The position numbers were made by a program, and so were the translations under genes. A model generated the notes under the pieces. It had not been told where the DNA came from. It saw only the letters and a list, made by a program, of their open reading frames with translations, and searched no databases. Shown here one piece after another: positions 11,243 to 23,142 of a stretch of DNA of 64,000 bases (position 1 is the stretch's first letter; the number at the start of each line of letters is the position of its first letter). Source of the DNA: Allomyces arbusculus (taxonomy: Eukaryota > Blastocladiomycota > Blastocladiomycetes > Blastocladiales > Blastocladiaceae); the NCBI GenBank assembly GCA_027604705.1, contig JADHYV010000042.1:1-64000 (forward strand). The letters are read 5' to 3'.

Positions 11243-12383
11243 TCAATCCGATTCCTCCCAACCTCGTTGCGCTTCCAGGCCCATCAATAACAAAAGACGC
11301 TCACGAACCAGCGCGTGCCCCAATGGCAGTTCAAACGACACGCAAACAACCTCCTTCGCCAGTCGCACTGCGAGCGGAGGGGCGCTCGCGATTTGCTCAG
11401 CAAGCTCAATCGACTTTGCGACGGTCTGATCGCTCGGAAAGACACGCGCCACGAGCCCGGCGCGGTAGGCATCATCGGCAGACCACATGTTTCCCGACAA
11501 GATCAGTTCCATGGCCTTGGCCTTGCCGACCGCCTTGACCAACCGCTACACGATGAAAAGATGAACGTGAAGCGGAGAGCCGGGCTGACCCGTTAATTTC
11601 TATCGCGTTTTGTGACCCCGCACGAGGTCAAATTCATCCGTACCTGAGTCCCGCCGGCGCCAGGAGTGATCCCGAGCTTGACCTCGGGCTGGCCAAACTT
11701 GGCATTCTCGGCGGCGTAAATGACGTCGCACATCATGGCCAGTTCACACCCACCACCAAGCTGCCCACGGACGCGGACGAGACACGGTAAGTGTCGCGAG
11801 CAGAGTGAAGCGTCGCAATCATGACGAGCCATACCGCGAGGCCCTGCACGGCCGCAATGATCGGCTTCTTGGCTTGGGAGATGGCCGACCAAGCATCGAG
11901 CACGTCGCCATGGCCGCGGTACATGTCGACAAACGTGGCAGTGCTCAGCTCGTGAATGTCGGCCCCCATGGAAAAGGCGCGGTGGCCGCCCGTCAGGACC
12001 ATGGCGCCAATGGCCTCGTCCTGGTCGAACGCTGTGACGGCGTCGTGGAGCTCGCGCATCAGCTGAGAGCAAAGGCTGTTGAATTGCCGCGGGCGATGCA
12101 GCTGGATGAGGCCGACATGGCCGCTTGCCGTTACCGACGACTTGATGAATAATGGTGCCACGCTGGATTCACCGCGTGCAGTCGGCGGTGGAGTAGCGCC
12201 GGGAGCATTGTCGCTGAGGTTGTTGCGGCCGACGGGCGCACGGTCATTGTCGGCGTGATCGCCGCGGCTGCGGTTGTGGGAAGGCTGTGATTGGGGTGGC
12301 TCAGTGCACGACGAGAAGTGCAGTCGACGACGCGCTAGCGGCGCTGACGCAGCCGTGATGTGTTTGCGCCAACTTGCAATCAT
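11243..12383 (-). CDS. enoyl-CoA hydratase, mitochondrial (ECHS1-like)
   Basis: This three-exon gene encodes 322 residues, with introns 11761-11834 and 11546-11643. It is a crotonase-fold enzyme that hydrates trans-2-enoyl-CoA in mitochondrial beta-oxidation. The ATG at 12383 opens a basic, hydroxylated N-terminus ([20 protein letters not shown]) typical of a matrix-targeting peptide. Conserved blocks are [22 protein letters not shown], then [12 protein letters not shown] and [19 protein letters not shown]. Both catalytic glutamates are present, at about residues 189 and 209, 20 residues apart as in the rat enzyme. The C-terminus ([20 protein letters not shown]) stops about 12 residues early and lacks the usual FATxDxxEGMxAFxEKR ending, so either the end has diverged or the last exon is mis-modelled. 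It is divergent with the P450 gene. Confidence 0.85.
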
Positions 12384-12770
12384 GGCGGCTGGCGTGGGTG
12401 TAAATGATGTTCGTGTCGATGTCGTCCTCGTCGATCCCTGACAGCAACGTCGCCGGCGCGACACGCGCTGCTGTTGCCGCTGCTGTGCCGTTGCGGCTCG
12501 CAAAAGAAGTCCTCCTCCAGGACTCGGTCGGCTCACGTCGGCCGCCATTCGCGGCAATCATTGCGCAATCGTAGCCGCTGCTTGCGTCCGCCCTACATAT
12601 CCGCCAGCCAGCACGCGGGCGCGGCATACAGCGCTCGCTCTCTTCGGCTGCCGTGTCAAGTGTCAACCGATTTGGTGTGCATATTGTTTCTCCGGCATCG
12701 GCGAGGCACGGCGCACGCGTGCAGACAGGCAGCGCGTCTCGATCCTTTCGTCCGAAGGCCCGTGCGCGAC
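12384..12770. promoter_or_regulatory. divergent promoter region between ECH and P450
   Basis: The 387 bp between the two start codons must hold both promoters. It is GC-rich, with no TATA-like motif that I can support. Confidence 0.4.
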
Positions 12771-14679
12771 ATGTGGTTGACAAGTCTTCCTGCACTGCCG
12801 CCCCGCATCACTACCATTGTTGTTGCGGGCGGTGCCTCGCTTCTTCTGCTCCTGGGCCTACTCCGCTTTCGTTTGGGGCCACGCGCGCTGCGACATCTCC
12901 CTCGCGTCGGGCCATGGCGGTCAATACGCGCCCTGCTCTGCGGCCAAGGTGCTCTTGAAATGCATGCGCAGCTCGTCGAGGGCCACATGGCTCACGTCAA
13001 TGCTGTTCGTCGGGAGCTGATCGAGCCTGGCGACCCAGCACCGACCGTGTGGGCGCAGTGGATGTCCGTTCGCCCGTCAAGAACAATCATCTCAAGCAGC
13101 TGAGCGATGATGCTAACAACGCGGTCATCTGCAGGTTTGGCCACTGGGCAGCTGTCGTGTCGAATTACCAAGACGTTGAGCTATTGTCACGATGTGACGG
13201 TCGGTGCTTCTTCTGCACCACTATCCTCTCAATGGGCAAGAAATCTCATCGCCGTTTTTCCCCCTGCTTTACAGATTCCCAAGTGGATCTTGTCTCGTTC
13301 CGTCAACTTGGCCACGATCTCGCCTTTGATATGTGCCCGCAGGCAGCAGCTGTACGTCGCAAATACATTGAACTTGACTGCGCTCGCCTCAAAGTCAACT
13401 GAAGTGCTCACTCTCGGCTAGGCACTCAGCCAAGTCCACCGCGACCTCGTCCGTGGCGCCCTCAACTCGCTCGGCCCGGACCATACTTGGGACGCGACGT
13501 GCCATTCTATTGTCGCTGAGCTCGACCACCTCACCCACGCATCCGCCGCGACCATGGACCGGTGTGCGATCCTCGACGTCGGCAAATGGGCCAACTTGGT
13601 GGCCATTGATCTCGTCGCGTCAAACGTGTTCGGCTCCACGTTTGGCGCCGTGGGGAACGCGGCGGACCACCTCGTTGACGCGATTCGCACCACGGTGCAC
13701 GACGTGACGCGTCCGAGCGTGCTCGCGCAGCTGTGGCCCGGTCGATGGGGCTCGTGGCTGCGCGCCAAATGCGGCAGCACTGGCACCACACGCAGTTCAA
13801 CAAGTGTATCGCCAATAAGATTGACGACGGCGTTGCGCTCGTATATGAAGACCTCCTCCTCCGCCAGCACCATCGCAATTTGACGGCGCTGGACGTGCCG
13901 GCCATCTTACGCAAGTGCGTGCTCCGTGTCCTGGCCGAGGCACACATCACGCAACCGACCGTGATTTCGCGCGACATGATGCGTGCTCAGCTATCATCAA
14001 CGTTCATTTGGGTCCGTTCTGGGTGATAGTTTCGCAATTTTCGGCGAACTGCTCCTCACCGTCCCCCCTGCGCTTTCTCTCCAAAATACAGGGCGTTGAC
14101 TCAACCGCGCATGCTCTGCACGCCGTCATCTACCTGTTCGGTCTCCATCCGGACGTACAAGACGCTGCGGCTCACCAAGTGCTCGCTGTCCTGGGCGACG
14201 CGGAAACCTGCCCGCATGCCGCCGACCTCGCACGTGTGCCCTTCCTCGACCACGTTTTCCGCGAAGCCCTTCGACTATTTCCGCCAACCATCCTTCTCCA
14301 ACCTCGGCGCGCGCTGCAACCGCTCTCACTTCACGACGGAACCGTGGTTCCCTCCGGAACATGGGTGACATGCGACATTTTACAGCTGCAGCGCGTCATG
14401 TGCGGCTCCGCGTTCCAGCCGGCGCGGTGGGCCAAACCGTACGGGCCTGCGGTTGCGACGTGGCACGCGTTTTCCGGTGGCAGTCGTGCGTGCCCTGCGC
14501 AAGCGATTGCGTCGGCGCAAGTCTTGGCGGTAATGGTAACGCTGTTGCGCAAATATCAATGGCACGTCGTCGGGAATGCCGCGGCGCTGGACAGTCGCCC
14601 TGATTCCGAGCCGGGTTGGCTCAAACTGCATCTGCGCGACGTGCACGTTGTCTTGCACCGGCGCCAATTGTATCCCTGA
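12771..14679 (+). CDS. cytochrome P450
   Basis: This is a microsomal haem-thiolate monooxygenase of about 530 residues. The ATG at 12771 precedes a membrane anchor (TTIVVAGGASLLLLLGLL) and a proline hinge (LPRVGPW). Modelled introns are 13058-13134, 13194-13274, 13352-13421 and 14012-14091. The I-helix reads GVDSTAHALHAV in place of the usual AGxDTT. The K-helix ExxR is in FREALRLFPP, and the haem loop FSGGSRACPAQ at about 14465-14497 supplies the Cys ligand. That loop has Ala where FxxGxRxCxG has its final Gly. Exon 4 changes frame at about 13736-13745 (frame of QLWPG to frame of LVAARQMRQHW) with no fitting intron. This means a one-base indel in the assembly or a damaged gene. The substrate cannot be told. 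Confidence 0.75.
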
Positions 14680-14764
14680 ATAGATTTTTGTTCCGAATGA
14701 TATTCCAATTTGTTGCTGCTACCCATGCGCCGCGCGATGCGAAAGTAACCGTCGCTTCTATTGT

Positions 14765-17700
14765 TCAAACCGGGTTCACGCGAAGATCCTCAGTACTACT
14801 TGCCGCCGTCTCTTCCCTCTCGTTCTCAGCCGCACGGGTGAAAAACGTTTCCAGCTTGCCCGACAAGTCCGGGTGCCTCTCCGAGTCCTCCAAGTACTTG
14901 CCGCCCTGTCGCTTCATTTCGCACGCCAAGAAGCGCACCAGGTCCGCACTCTCGGTGAGCGCCTGCAAGTGCCGCTGCCACTTGTGGCGAACATAATCCT
15001 TGAGCCGCGGGTTCGAGGCTAAGTCGCGAGCAAGTGTTGGCATCAGGATCCCTCGTACTCGTTCCGTGGGGAGAAGGAGAGAAGCATACCCTTGAGCAGG
15101 AGGGCCAGGATCAGAATCGCCGAGTCGGTCATGTTCATGAACGGCAACTTGGGCCGCAGCTTGCCGACGTGTTCGAGAGCTTTGTTCAGCACGTTCGACA
15201 CGGCCTTTTCCAAGTAGGTCGTCGTTGGAAGCGCCGCGAGCGGGACTGGCGCGATGCGAACGGGCAGCTTGGACGTGAGCTTTTGTCGAGCGAATCGCAC
15301 CGGGGTCCTTGACGACGGAGTAGTCGTCAGTGTTGTACTTTAACAGCGTGCTGGCACATGCCTAGCTGCCGCCGTACCTCATGTACTCGGCAAACGCCGC
15401 CGCATCGTGCATGGCATAAAGCTTGCCGGCAAACTCGACGCAAAACTCGGGCGAGCCGTCGACGATGGTGCCCGTGTTGAGGAGCGACACGGGGCAATAC
15501 CCGGAAAACTCAAACTGTTTCGGGAATTGCACGCGCATGGCCCCGTCCGGCTGCGGCATCGGCACGTCGGTCGGGTACGCCACGGCCGTGTACTTGTCTG
15601 GGTACGCCATGAACTTGCGCTGGTGTTCGAGCGAGCACAGGTGGTAGACGATGCCCTACAAGTTGATTTTCGAGTCAGTGCCAGCCCAACAGCTCCCATC
15701 ATCTCGAACACGGCTGCATACCTTGTACAGCACCGAAAATGTCCAATCGGGCGGGCACTCGTCGTAGCAGCTCATGTCCAGAGACACCGGGCAATAGCCC
15801 TTTGTCGGCCCAGACGGTGTTGAGTTCCGGTGCAAGTGCACGCGGTACACCGGCGCGGGTCGGTCGCAAATAATCCCAACTAGAAGCGCCGATTGACGCT
15901 GCACAAATGCAAGAACCTCGCGCACGACTGAAGCCTTGATGAGCCACTTGGACTGGTCGGCCGCCTCGGCAACGACATTATCCCAATCGGGGCGCCACCG
16001 CCTGAGCGTCCCGGCGTGAATGCTCGCGTCGTACGCGGCGCGCGCAGCGTAGAACACTTCCGGGAAAGGCAGCGCGCTCTGATGCATGCGCTCGAGCAGT
16101 GCCGCATTCGGTGCGTCGAGCTCAATGACCAGGTCGGGCGAACCGCGCACTTCGTAAAACGCGTCCGTCGAGTCCGACTCGGCCGCGTCGTCGAGCCCCG
16201 CGGGCAACGTTTCGAGGATCCACCCCGTGGTACACCGTCGCATCAAGAGCGCCATGACCCGAGCCAACAACTGACCTGAGAGCGCAGACCCAGAGCGTAG
16301 TTGCCGTTGCAGATGCGTGATGAGCACCAGCGGGTGCGCCGCCTCGCGGTTGCCCTCGTTGAGCAAGGCCTCGAGTGCCGTTTCGAGACTGAGAATCGGA
16401 AGACCGAGGGTGCGCGAGAGCTCGCGGGCCAGCGTCGACTTGCCCGTGAGCGGAGGGCCTGTGAGCGCGATGCGAAGAGGAAAATAGGGGCCGAACTGTT
16501 CTCGGTTCAGGAACAATGAGGGTCGATCGGCAAAGGCCTACGTGTCGGTGTCGAGTAAGGCGATTGAAAACGGCGAGTCTCGCGAGTGGGCCAGAGCTCA
16601 AATTTGCGCACCTGAAGCCGACGCTTCCCCTTCAGCCAGTACACGTGGTTGCCAAGCATGAATGGGTGGGTGCCAAAGACGCGCGTCGAGAGCATGGTTT
16701 GGTTCTGCAACGAAACGGGGCAGAGCCGGCTAAACAATTCGGGAAAAGCACGGCCACACATCAGTTCAATCATGTAGAGTCTCATGCGAAGCAGGTTGCG
16801 AAGGCGAACCCGTATGGACTTGGCGACTTGAATCCGAAACGGAGCAATTCATTGGCCTGGTCGATCGTGAGCTCCCGGCCGCGATTGAACATGTCGCCGC
16901 GCTAACAACGCAAATTGCCGGTACAGGGTGAGACATTGTGGATGTCGACGAGGAGCGAAGTACCAATGGAACGTACACGATCCAACACAGCCGCGAGTCG
17001 GGTCGTGATCGTGTTCAAAATGACGCGCTGGCATCGAGCGGCATTCACTTCCACGCAGGGCAGCGAGTACGTTTCGAGCGCAGCAACAATGTCGTCAATC
17101 TCCGCCAAGTCCTTTTCCGCCCTATTTCCGGGAGCGTGCATCTATCGTTGAGTCAGTCGTTCTCAGCAAGAATGCCAAGCACAGAAACTCCAAAACGTAC
17201 GTTGCAGCCAGGTCCTGTTTCAGCGTGTCGATTGGGTTGTCCTCGTCCCCCTCCTCGGCCTTGATTGACTCGAGATGCGGGTTGTCCTTGAGGTAGACAG
17301 GCAGCAGCCGCTCAACAACGATGCCCGGATCGATGCGGAACGTGATAAACCCGTCGGGAAACCACCCTCGTTCCACGAGCGCTTCGGCCTCGGCCTTGAA
17401 CCGCGGGAACCCCTCCAGTATAAAACCACGTTGCGCAAACGGCTCGTCCTGAAAGAGGCCAATCATGACCTTGTCTAGCGCCGAGCCCTGCAGCGGCGCT
17501 TCGGGATCTACTTCGTCGAGATCGTGGCCCTTGGAGCGCAGGTCGCGAATGTACTCGGAAAAGATGACGGGGATCATGCCGTGGCGAGCGGCGAGCACCT
17601 TGGAAATCGTGGTCTATATACGGTCAAGCAAGGTGAGTTCGACGAGCCGGTTGCGCCGGACAATCGAAGGCGAATCGGAAATCAGTCGAACCTTGCCGGA

Positions 17701-19992
17701 CCCCTGTGGGCCCAAGAAGCACAAACGCCGTGGGGGCATCCGAGCGGCCGCGGCAAAGAACGCCGGGTCGAGTAAAAACTGTTGCCGGAACGCCTCGGAC
17801 ACAAAGTAGTACATTTTGCCCTGTCGATACCGGGCGCGTGAGGAAACCGAGGGACAGACGAAGCCGATGAGGCCGCGCATTAACGCACCAAGTACTCGGC
17901 CGAGAACTGCGCGTCGCCTTTGCGTAAGATGGACCGGTTGACCAGCGTGACCGGACAGTAGTCGTACGTGTTCCCAAACTCGAAAAGTGGCTCGGCAATC
18001 TTGATCGCCTTGGGTGAAAACGGATCAATGGTGCGCCGGACCTGCGTAAACGTGGCGTCGGCCGTCGGCTGCCGCTCAATCGTTGTAAACTTGACGTCGC
18101 CGCTATCCTCGAAGACCTTGGTAATTTCAATCATTTCCTCGTCGAAATGCGCCGACGCCGCGGCAAGATCACCGAGTTCGGGCATGCCCGCGTCCGTGGC
18201 CGCACTGGCATTGGCATTCGCCGAGCGCAATACAAGAACGTGGTCAGGCACGAGCTTGGCCTCGATCAATCGGAGCGCGGCCTCGCGTGTCGTCGGGAAC
18301 ATGTCCATGACCCAGCCACCGTCAGTGCCGGAACTGTCTGACAAAAATGAGGCGCGGATCAGGTCCACAGCCACGTCGCCGGGCAGCGGCTTGCCAGAGC
18401 GCAGTTTCTTCAAAGCAAGTCGAACGAGTGCGTCCGGGTGCGATTCGGCCGCGTCGGTATTGAAGAGCGATTTGAGGTGCTTGCCAAGATCAACGACCTT
18501 GACGCCATACGTTGCGGCGATGCGGCGAGCGAGCGTAGATTTGCCACTTCCAGGTACGCCGAGGACAGCGACTTTGAGCCCGTGGAGCTGAGGTGGGCCC
18601 GAGATGAATGGGAGCGGGTTGTTGAGCAATTGTGCCTGCGCAGCAGCGTCGACTGTCAAGTAAATGTGCTCCTAAACAAAACAGCCCATAAGGGAGATGC
18701 GCTGAGGGTTAGTGTTCAAGTCACTCGGGCCGAAAGCGCGCTTGAGGCCGTACCTTGAACCCTACAGCAAACTGGGGCGAACCGGCGGCGAGGGTCTTGG
18801 TGTGGTATCTCGTAACAGGACAGAAATGACCCCACTCGCTGAGCGACCGCCGAGGCAAATCGTCGGCGCCGTGCGCGGTCTGAATGGACTCGATGCTGTC
18901 GCCGGCGAGGGTCTCGGGCAAAATTGTCGGGTTGAAGCACCGGTGCAGTTCCAAAAACACCTTAACGTCATCCAAGAGCGCGTCGGGGGAGAGCGTTGCG
19001 TCGAGCCGAAGTTGATGGCACAAAGGCACAATCGCCGTAAGGGAATCGCACGTGGTTCGGTTCCAGTCGTCGAGTACGGCGGGGACGGGGATCAGTCTGC
19101 GGTATAGGATCGTCGTGGAGTCAAGATACACGAAAAACACGAGCGGCGAGGGAGGAAGCATTCGAACACGACAAACCGTTGAAGCACGTTTTTCGAGATG
19201 GGCTGCAACGTGCGAGAGCGAACCACGTCGGCCGTGACAGGAGCGTCGGGTGGTTCGAGCACGTCGGCGGCACCATCGTCCTCACCTTCTTCCTTGTCGC
19301 CGCCGTTTTCGGGTTCGTCCTCCTGCCCTTGGCCCTCAAGCGGGTCTGGTGGCGCGTCCTGTTGAACAGGTGCGCCAATGACGTGATGCAGCGCGTAGCG
19401 CAGGCCCGTCACGGGGTCCCAGAGCATGGTCGCGGCCCGCGCTGCGAGGTCGACGGGATCAATCACGAGGTGGACGAGAAACGTGTCGGCGGGTGCCATT
19501 TTCGCCAAGGCAACAAGCGGATTCCCGTCATTCGCCGCGGTGCCGGTGCTGGGGACCTCGATGACAGAGCCTAGAGAGCAAAGCAGGCTCAGTTTCCAGG
19601 ATTTGGTGGAAGCGCCGCGGCATCCCAGCATGATGCTTACCGCGAAACGCGACGAAAGCACTCGACGCCTCGGCGACGAGAGTGTCGTGGACCACGTTCG
19701 CCGACAGCCCCTGCCCAGATTTGAGCAAATTGGTCCACTATTTGCCGCGAGATGTGAGCGACACGGTGCGTAACCCCTTGTGCGCGCAGTGCCCGTGGCA
19801 GGTACATCGCTGCTGAGCTGTCATTCGGAAACCGGGACACACTACCTCAGCATTTTTCGGGTGTACTGTGCGCTGAAGAATGTCCTCGACCAATGCGGTT
19901 GAGTCAACATGAATGTGGTTGAGAGCTGTCGCGAGTCGTGCGGCAACGGTGGATTTGCCGGCCAAGGGCGGGCCCGTCACATAGATGCGCAT
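14765..19992 (-). CDS. adenylate kinase 9-like multi-domain nucleotide kinase
   Basis: This 14-exon gene encodes about 1441 residues, and the exon total is divisible by three. It has four P-loop adenylate-kinase modules: GPPLAGKST (residues 7-15), GVPGSGKST (~365), GPQGSGKTT (~625, completed across an intron) and GPPLTGKST (~936). Between and after them lie five copies of an AK9-type linker with CPVT/CPVS followed by a short beta segment (for example DYCPVTLVN...AEYLGKMYYFVS). Introns are 19738-19845, 19571-19640, 19097-19176, 18672-18753, 17821-17888, 17614-17691, 17142-17196, 16902-16934, 16730-16809, 16538-16611, 15656-15721, 15308-15377 and 15052-15089; the 33- and 38-bp ones are the least certain. 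AK9 proteins phosphorylate NMP/NDP and are linked to cilia, so a role in zoospore flagella is inferred. An acidic linker (EDEPENGGDKEEGEDD) lies in module 1. Confidence 0.85.
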
Positions 19993-20542
19993 CGTAAATC
20001 GTTCAGCGGTTGCAATGCATCAAGTTGGAACGATGATGGGCTGGTGTTGGAAAGCAGGATCAACGAGTTGACGTCAGCTGCTCAAGAGCTGCACTTCAAG
20101 CAGCAGATCACGGTCACGTGTCCATTTGGAGCTTCAACTCGCTTCCGAGCACTGACGACGAGCCCAGTGGAGAGGGCGCCAACGAGCCTAGAGGAGAGGG
20201 GCGCCGACGAGTTTGAGCCGCAGAGGAGCAGAGGGCCGGCCACCTGAGGCCGTTTATCTTTGATCTCAAAGTGGACGGGCTCGACCGCTGCAAAGTTGAG
20301 CGCTTAGCGACGCAGACCTCATCGGACGGCAAAAAGGACAAGAACGACGGACTTGATGTGGAAGGGCCTCAATGCACCGACAGCAGCGGGATCAGCGGGG
20401 ACAAGACATGTATCTACAATGTTGCGGCAGAGCACCAGGCCGAGGACCAGTGTCAAATCTTGTCACGAGCCTTGAGCTCAACAAGGTCCTGGTCGCTCAA
20501 CGAGGTCAACCTGGACATTTTACTGAAAAACCACTCGCGAAA
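19993..20542. other. intergenic, no gene seen
   Basis: This is the upstream side of the AK9-like gene and the downstream side of the small gene at 20543-20919. Short GAGAGGAG-type runs occur at about 20165-20225. Nothing further is recognised. Confidence 0.4.
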
Positions 20543-20919
20543 CTACACGTCACGAACGTCGGTCAAAATGGCGGTCGATGACAAGACAGCGGCGGAGAGA
20601 GTCGGTACCGAGGAAAGGACATGACTGTCCGATCCGTTATCATAGTAGAGGGCCGTGTAGAGCCCAGCACCTACGCCACCACCCAGCGAGTCAGCATCAG
20701 CACTCAACGCTCGAGAATCGCAGAGGCATGGCATCGACGGTAGGCACCGAGCGAAATGACGATGGATGCAGCGTGGAAGCGACGCGACCATGCTGGTGGT
20801 TCGTGCAGGGCCTTGGCATTGAGCACACGGCGCATGAACTTGGCGCGCTGCTCCTCGGACACCTCGGCCGGGTGGGTAAACTTGGGGACCCGTCGTTCGA
20901 ATTGTTCGCGGGCCGACAT
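20543..20919 (-). CDS. small hypothetical protein, 102 aa
   Basis: This is a two-exon model (exons 20919-20739 and 20670-20543, intron 20671-20738) that gives 103 codons including the stop. The ATG at 20919 opens a charged helix-rich N-terminus (REQFERRVPKF, EEQRAKFMRRVL), then PPAWSRRFHAASIVISLGAY, a weak membrane-like segment, and YTALYYDNGSD. The frame is kept exactly across the predicted intron. I do not recognise the family; the charged head followed by one short hydrophobic stretch resembles small mitochondrial inner-membrane proteins, but that is only an impression. It is divergent with the gene at 21349. Confidence 0.5.
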
Positions 20920-21348
20920 GATGGGTTGGGTGGACTGAATGGATCGGGCGGCTTGGCTGAATTAAGGGCGATTCAGCGGCAGCTGGACCGTGAATGATGA
21001 TGACTGCCGAGTGCTTGATCGTGTGTTGCGACGCTGCAAGAGAGATTTGCCGTTGAGCGCAGAGCGGGGAGTGGTACTTGAGGAAGATGAGTTTGATTCC
21101 GTTGCCGGCCAGCCCACTCAGTGATGTTGGCGCACGAGCAGCGAAGCAAAGCAAAGACGTTCAAGCAGCGAGTCACATGTGAGTGACGTGGACTCGCAAG
21201 CCTGAGCCACCGCTGACCCGCTCGAACACGATCTTCGGTTGACGAGGCGGCCACAAACAGGACGACGAGCACCAACATTTCGAGCGCGCCAACCCGAAGA
21301 CCCCGGCGCCAAGTTGCTGCACAGTCCCCAGGCCAAGCGAAGCAATCA
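20920..21348. promoter_or_regulatory. divergent intergenic region
   Basis: These 429 bp lie between two start codons on opposite strands. Long open frames cross it on the minus strand but show no family features and no ATG context, so I read it as promoter DNA for both genes. Confidence 0.35.
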
Positions 21349-22506
21349 ATGACCTCACGCTCAAGCTCTGCTGACCAAACACCAGGCCTGCTTGGCATTC
21401 TTGCCGAGCCTGCCACCGCCGCGTTCTTGGCCGAGCATCTCGGCACGACGGCCGCGCTGCTCCGCCTGCGGTATCTCTCCAAGCATGCAGCGTCGCTGCT
21501 CGGGCCCGCCAACGATCCGTTGTGGGATGCGCTCCTCGACCTCGTCTTCCCCTGCAACGCACGCAGGCTAGGCCGGTGGATCGATCCTGTCCTGCCCGTG
21601 CTCGTCGATGCGGAGCAAGCCCAATCGCTCATTCAGTCGCCGTTTGCCTTGTTCCGCCATCTCCATGCACTCGTCCGCCTCGCTTCCAAGTCGACCGCAC
21701 CCGGCATTACCGCCGACGACGCTGCAATCTCGAGTTCATCGAGCACAGACGCTGTCGATGGGACCGAGTTGACGAGCGCTTTGGGCCGACTTGATCTCGG
21801 GGACCTCGCCGTGATCCCAGAGATCTCCCCAGCCGTGCACGACCAGGCCAAGCAGGCGTTTGCGTTCATGGCCGCCTTTGAAAAGAATGGCGACGTCGAT
21901 GAGCTCCACCGTGCCGTTGTGACGGGACTGCAGGCCATGGCTCAGTATCCGTTCCACCCGGGCCTCTACTACGTGCTCGCGTTTGCTGCATCGGTCCTGG
22001 GACTCTACCACGAGGCACTCACTGTCGTCGAGTTTGGGCTGGCTTTGGATCCAACGTTTGAAGACATGACGAGTGCGCAGCTGGTCCTTGCAGTCCCCGC
22101 TCTGGCCGGTTACATGTGGCTCACTCCCCCCGTCCTGTTGTGACTAGAGCTCAAGGAGCGGCTCTTGGCCATCATTAAGGAGCAGCCAGCGCACCACCCG
22201 CTACTCAGCTCTCTCCACCCGCCAACGCTGCGCCCTCCAATTGCCCAAGCGCTGCGGGCCGTGTTTGCGCAAAACGACCGCGACCGCGACGGCGCATGGA
22301 CACACCGCGAGCTGCGCGATTTCATTGGCGCCATGAATGGCGCGAGGCCCGACATTGCCTTCTGCCAGCAGTTTGCGCGCATGTTTGGTGCCGATGCGCG
22401 TGGTTTCTTGGTTGAGGAGGGGTTCCTCGAGTTTTTCACGCAGCAGTCGGCCAACGAACCTGACGAAACGTTGCGCGACCTGGATAAGATGGGCATTTCG
22501 CTGTAA
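21349..22506 (+). CDS. F-box-like / TPR-like / EF-hand protein
   Basis: This two-exon gene (intron 22109-22147, 39 bp) encodes 372 residues with a clean frame. The N-terminal 70 residues look F-box-like (TTAALLRLRYLSKHAASLLG, then a DPLW-type NDPLWDALLDLVF). The middle has a helical repeat pair (PFHPGLYYVLAFAASVLGLY, ALTVVEFGLALDP) of TPR character. The C-terminal exon holds a canonical EF-hand loop: in FAQNDRDRDGAWTHRELRDF the D-x-D-x-D-G spacing and the final Glu (loop positions 1, 3, 5, 6 and 12) are all present. A second, degenerate hand may follow. It could be a calcium-responsive adaptor, possibly of an SCF ligase; the function is unproven. Confidence 0.75.
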
Positions 22507-23142
22507 AGTTCTGTCGTACCTATGTCTCGACTTCATGTGACCGTTCCGTTGCGCTCGCTGGGATCGTGGTCCCTCTCTCTGTTGCTCCTCTCCCCTGCCA
22601 TGAAACAGGCGTTCCACTAGTGCATAGGCCTCAAAGGAATACCTTCAACGATGATGGAATCAGTGATAGTTTCCTGTCATTCGCATTCACGGTAACCGGT
22701 TTTTGTGTTCACGGCCTGGACAGAGCACCGTCCCCCTATCAACTTTGAGTCGTGTTTTCGCGTTTACATGGGCCCACATGATGCGTGATGCTTGTTGTGA
22801 GGCCACTCTAATCATGTTTCACCCCCCCCCCCCCCCCAGTCTCGCACCGCTGCCACCGCGACAGTACGACCGACGCGAGCCATTGCAGCTCCTGCCCCCT
22901 CACAATTCACTCACAGTTTCCCAACCAGGTCAAACTTGTCCTGCAACCGTGCGCGAAATTCCATCGGCCACGAGTGCACGCCCGCCAGCGTACGCAACCA
23001 CAACCGCCAGTGCTGCGGCCGCGCGGGTTAATGCGCAAGCAGCGCCTTAGTGACGGCAAGCATCACACGACGTCACTCGGCATGTCGAGCATGCGTAACG
23101 ACCGCGGCAACGCGCACACCTATACGGCATGGTCGGCGCTCG
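22507..23142. other. intergenic with a poly-C tract
   Basis: No gene is seen here. An uninterrupted run of 16 C lies at 22822-22837. A similar 19-C run is at 47128-47146. Confidence 0.5.

Noticed and set aside
20973-21632. 219-codon minus-strand frame
   Set aside because: It overlaps the start of the well-supported F-box-like/EF-hand gene on the other strand and has no ATG-led family match.
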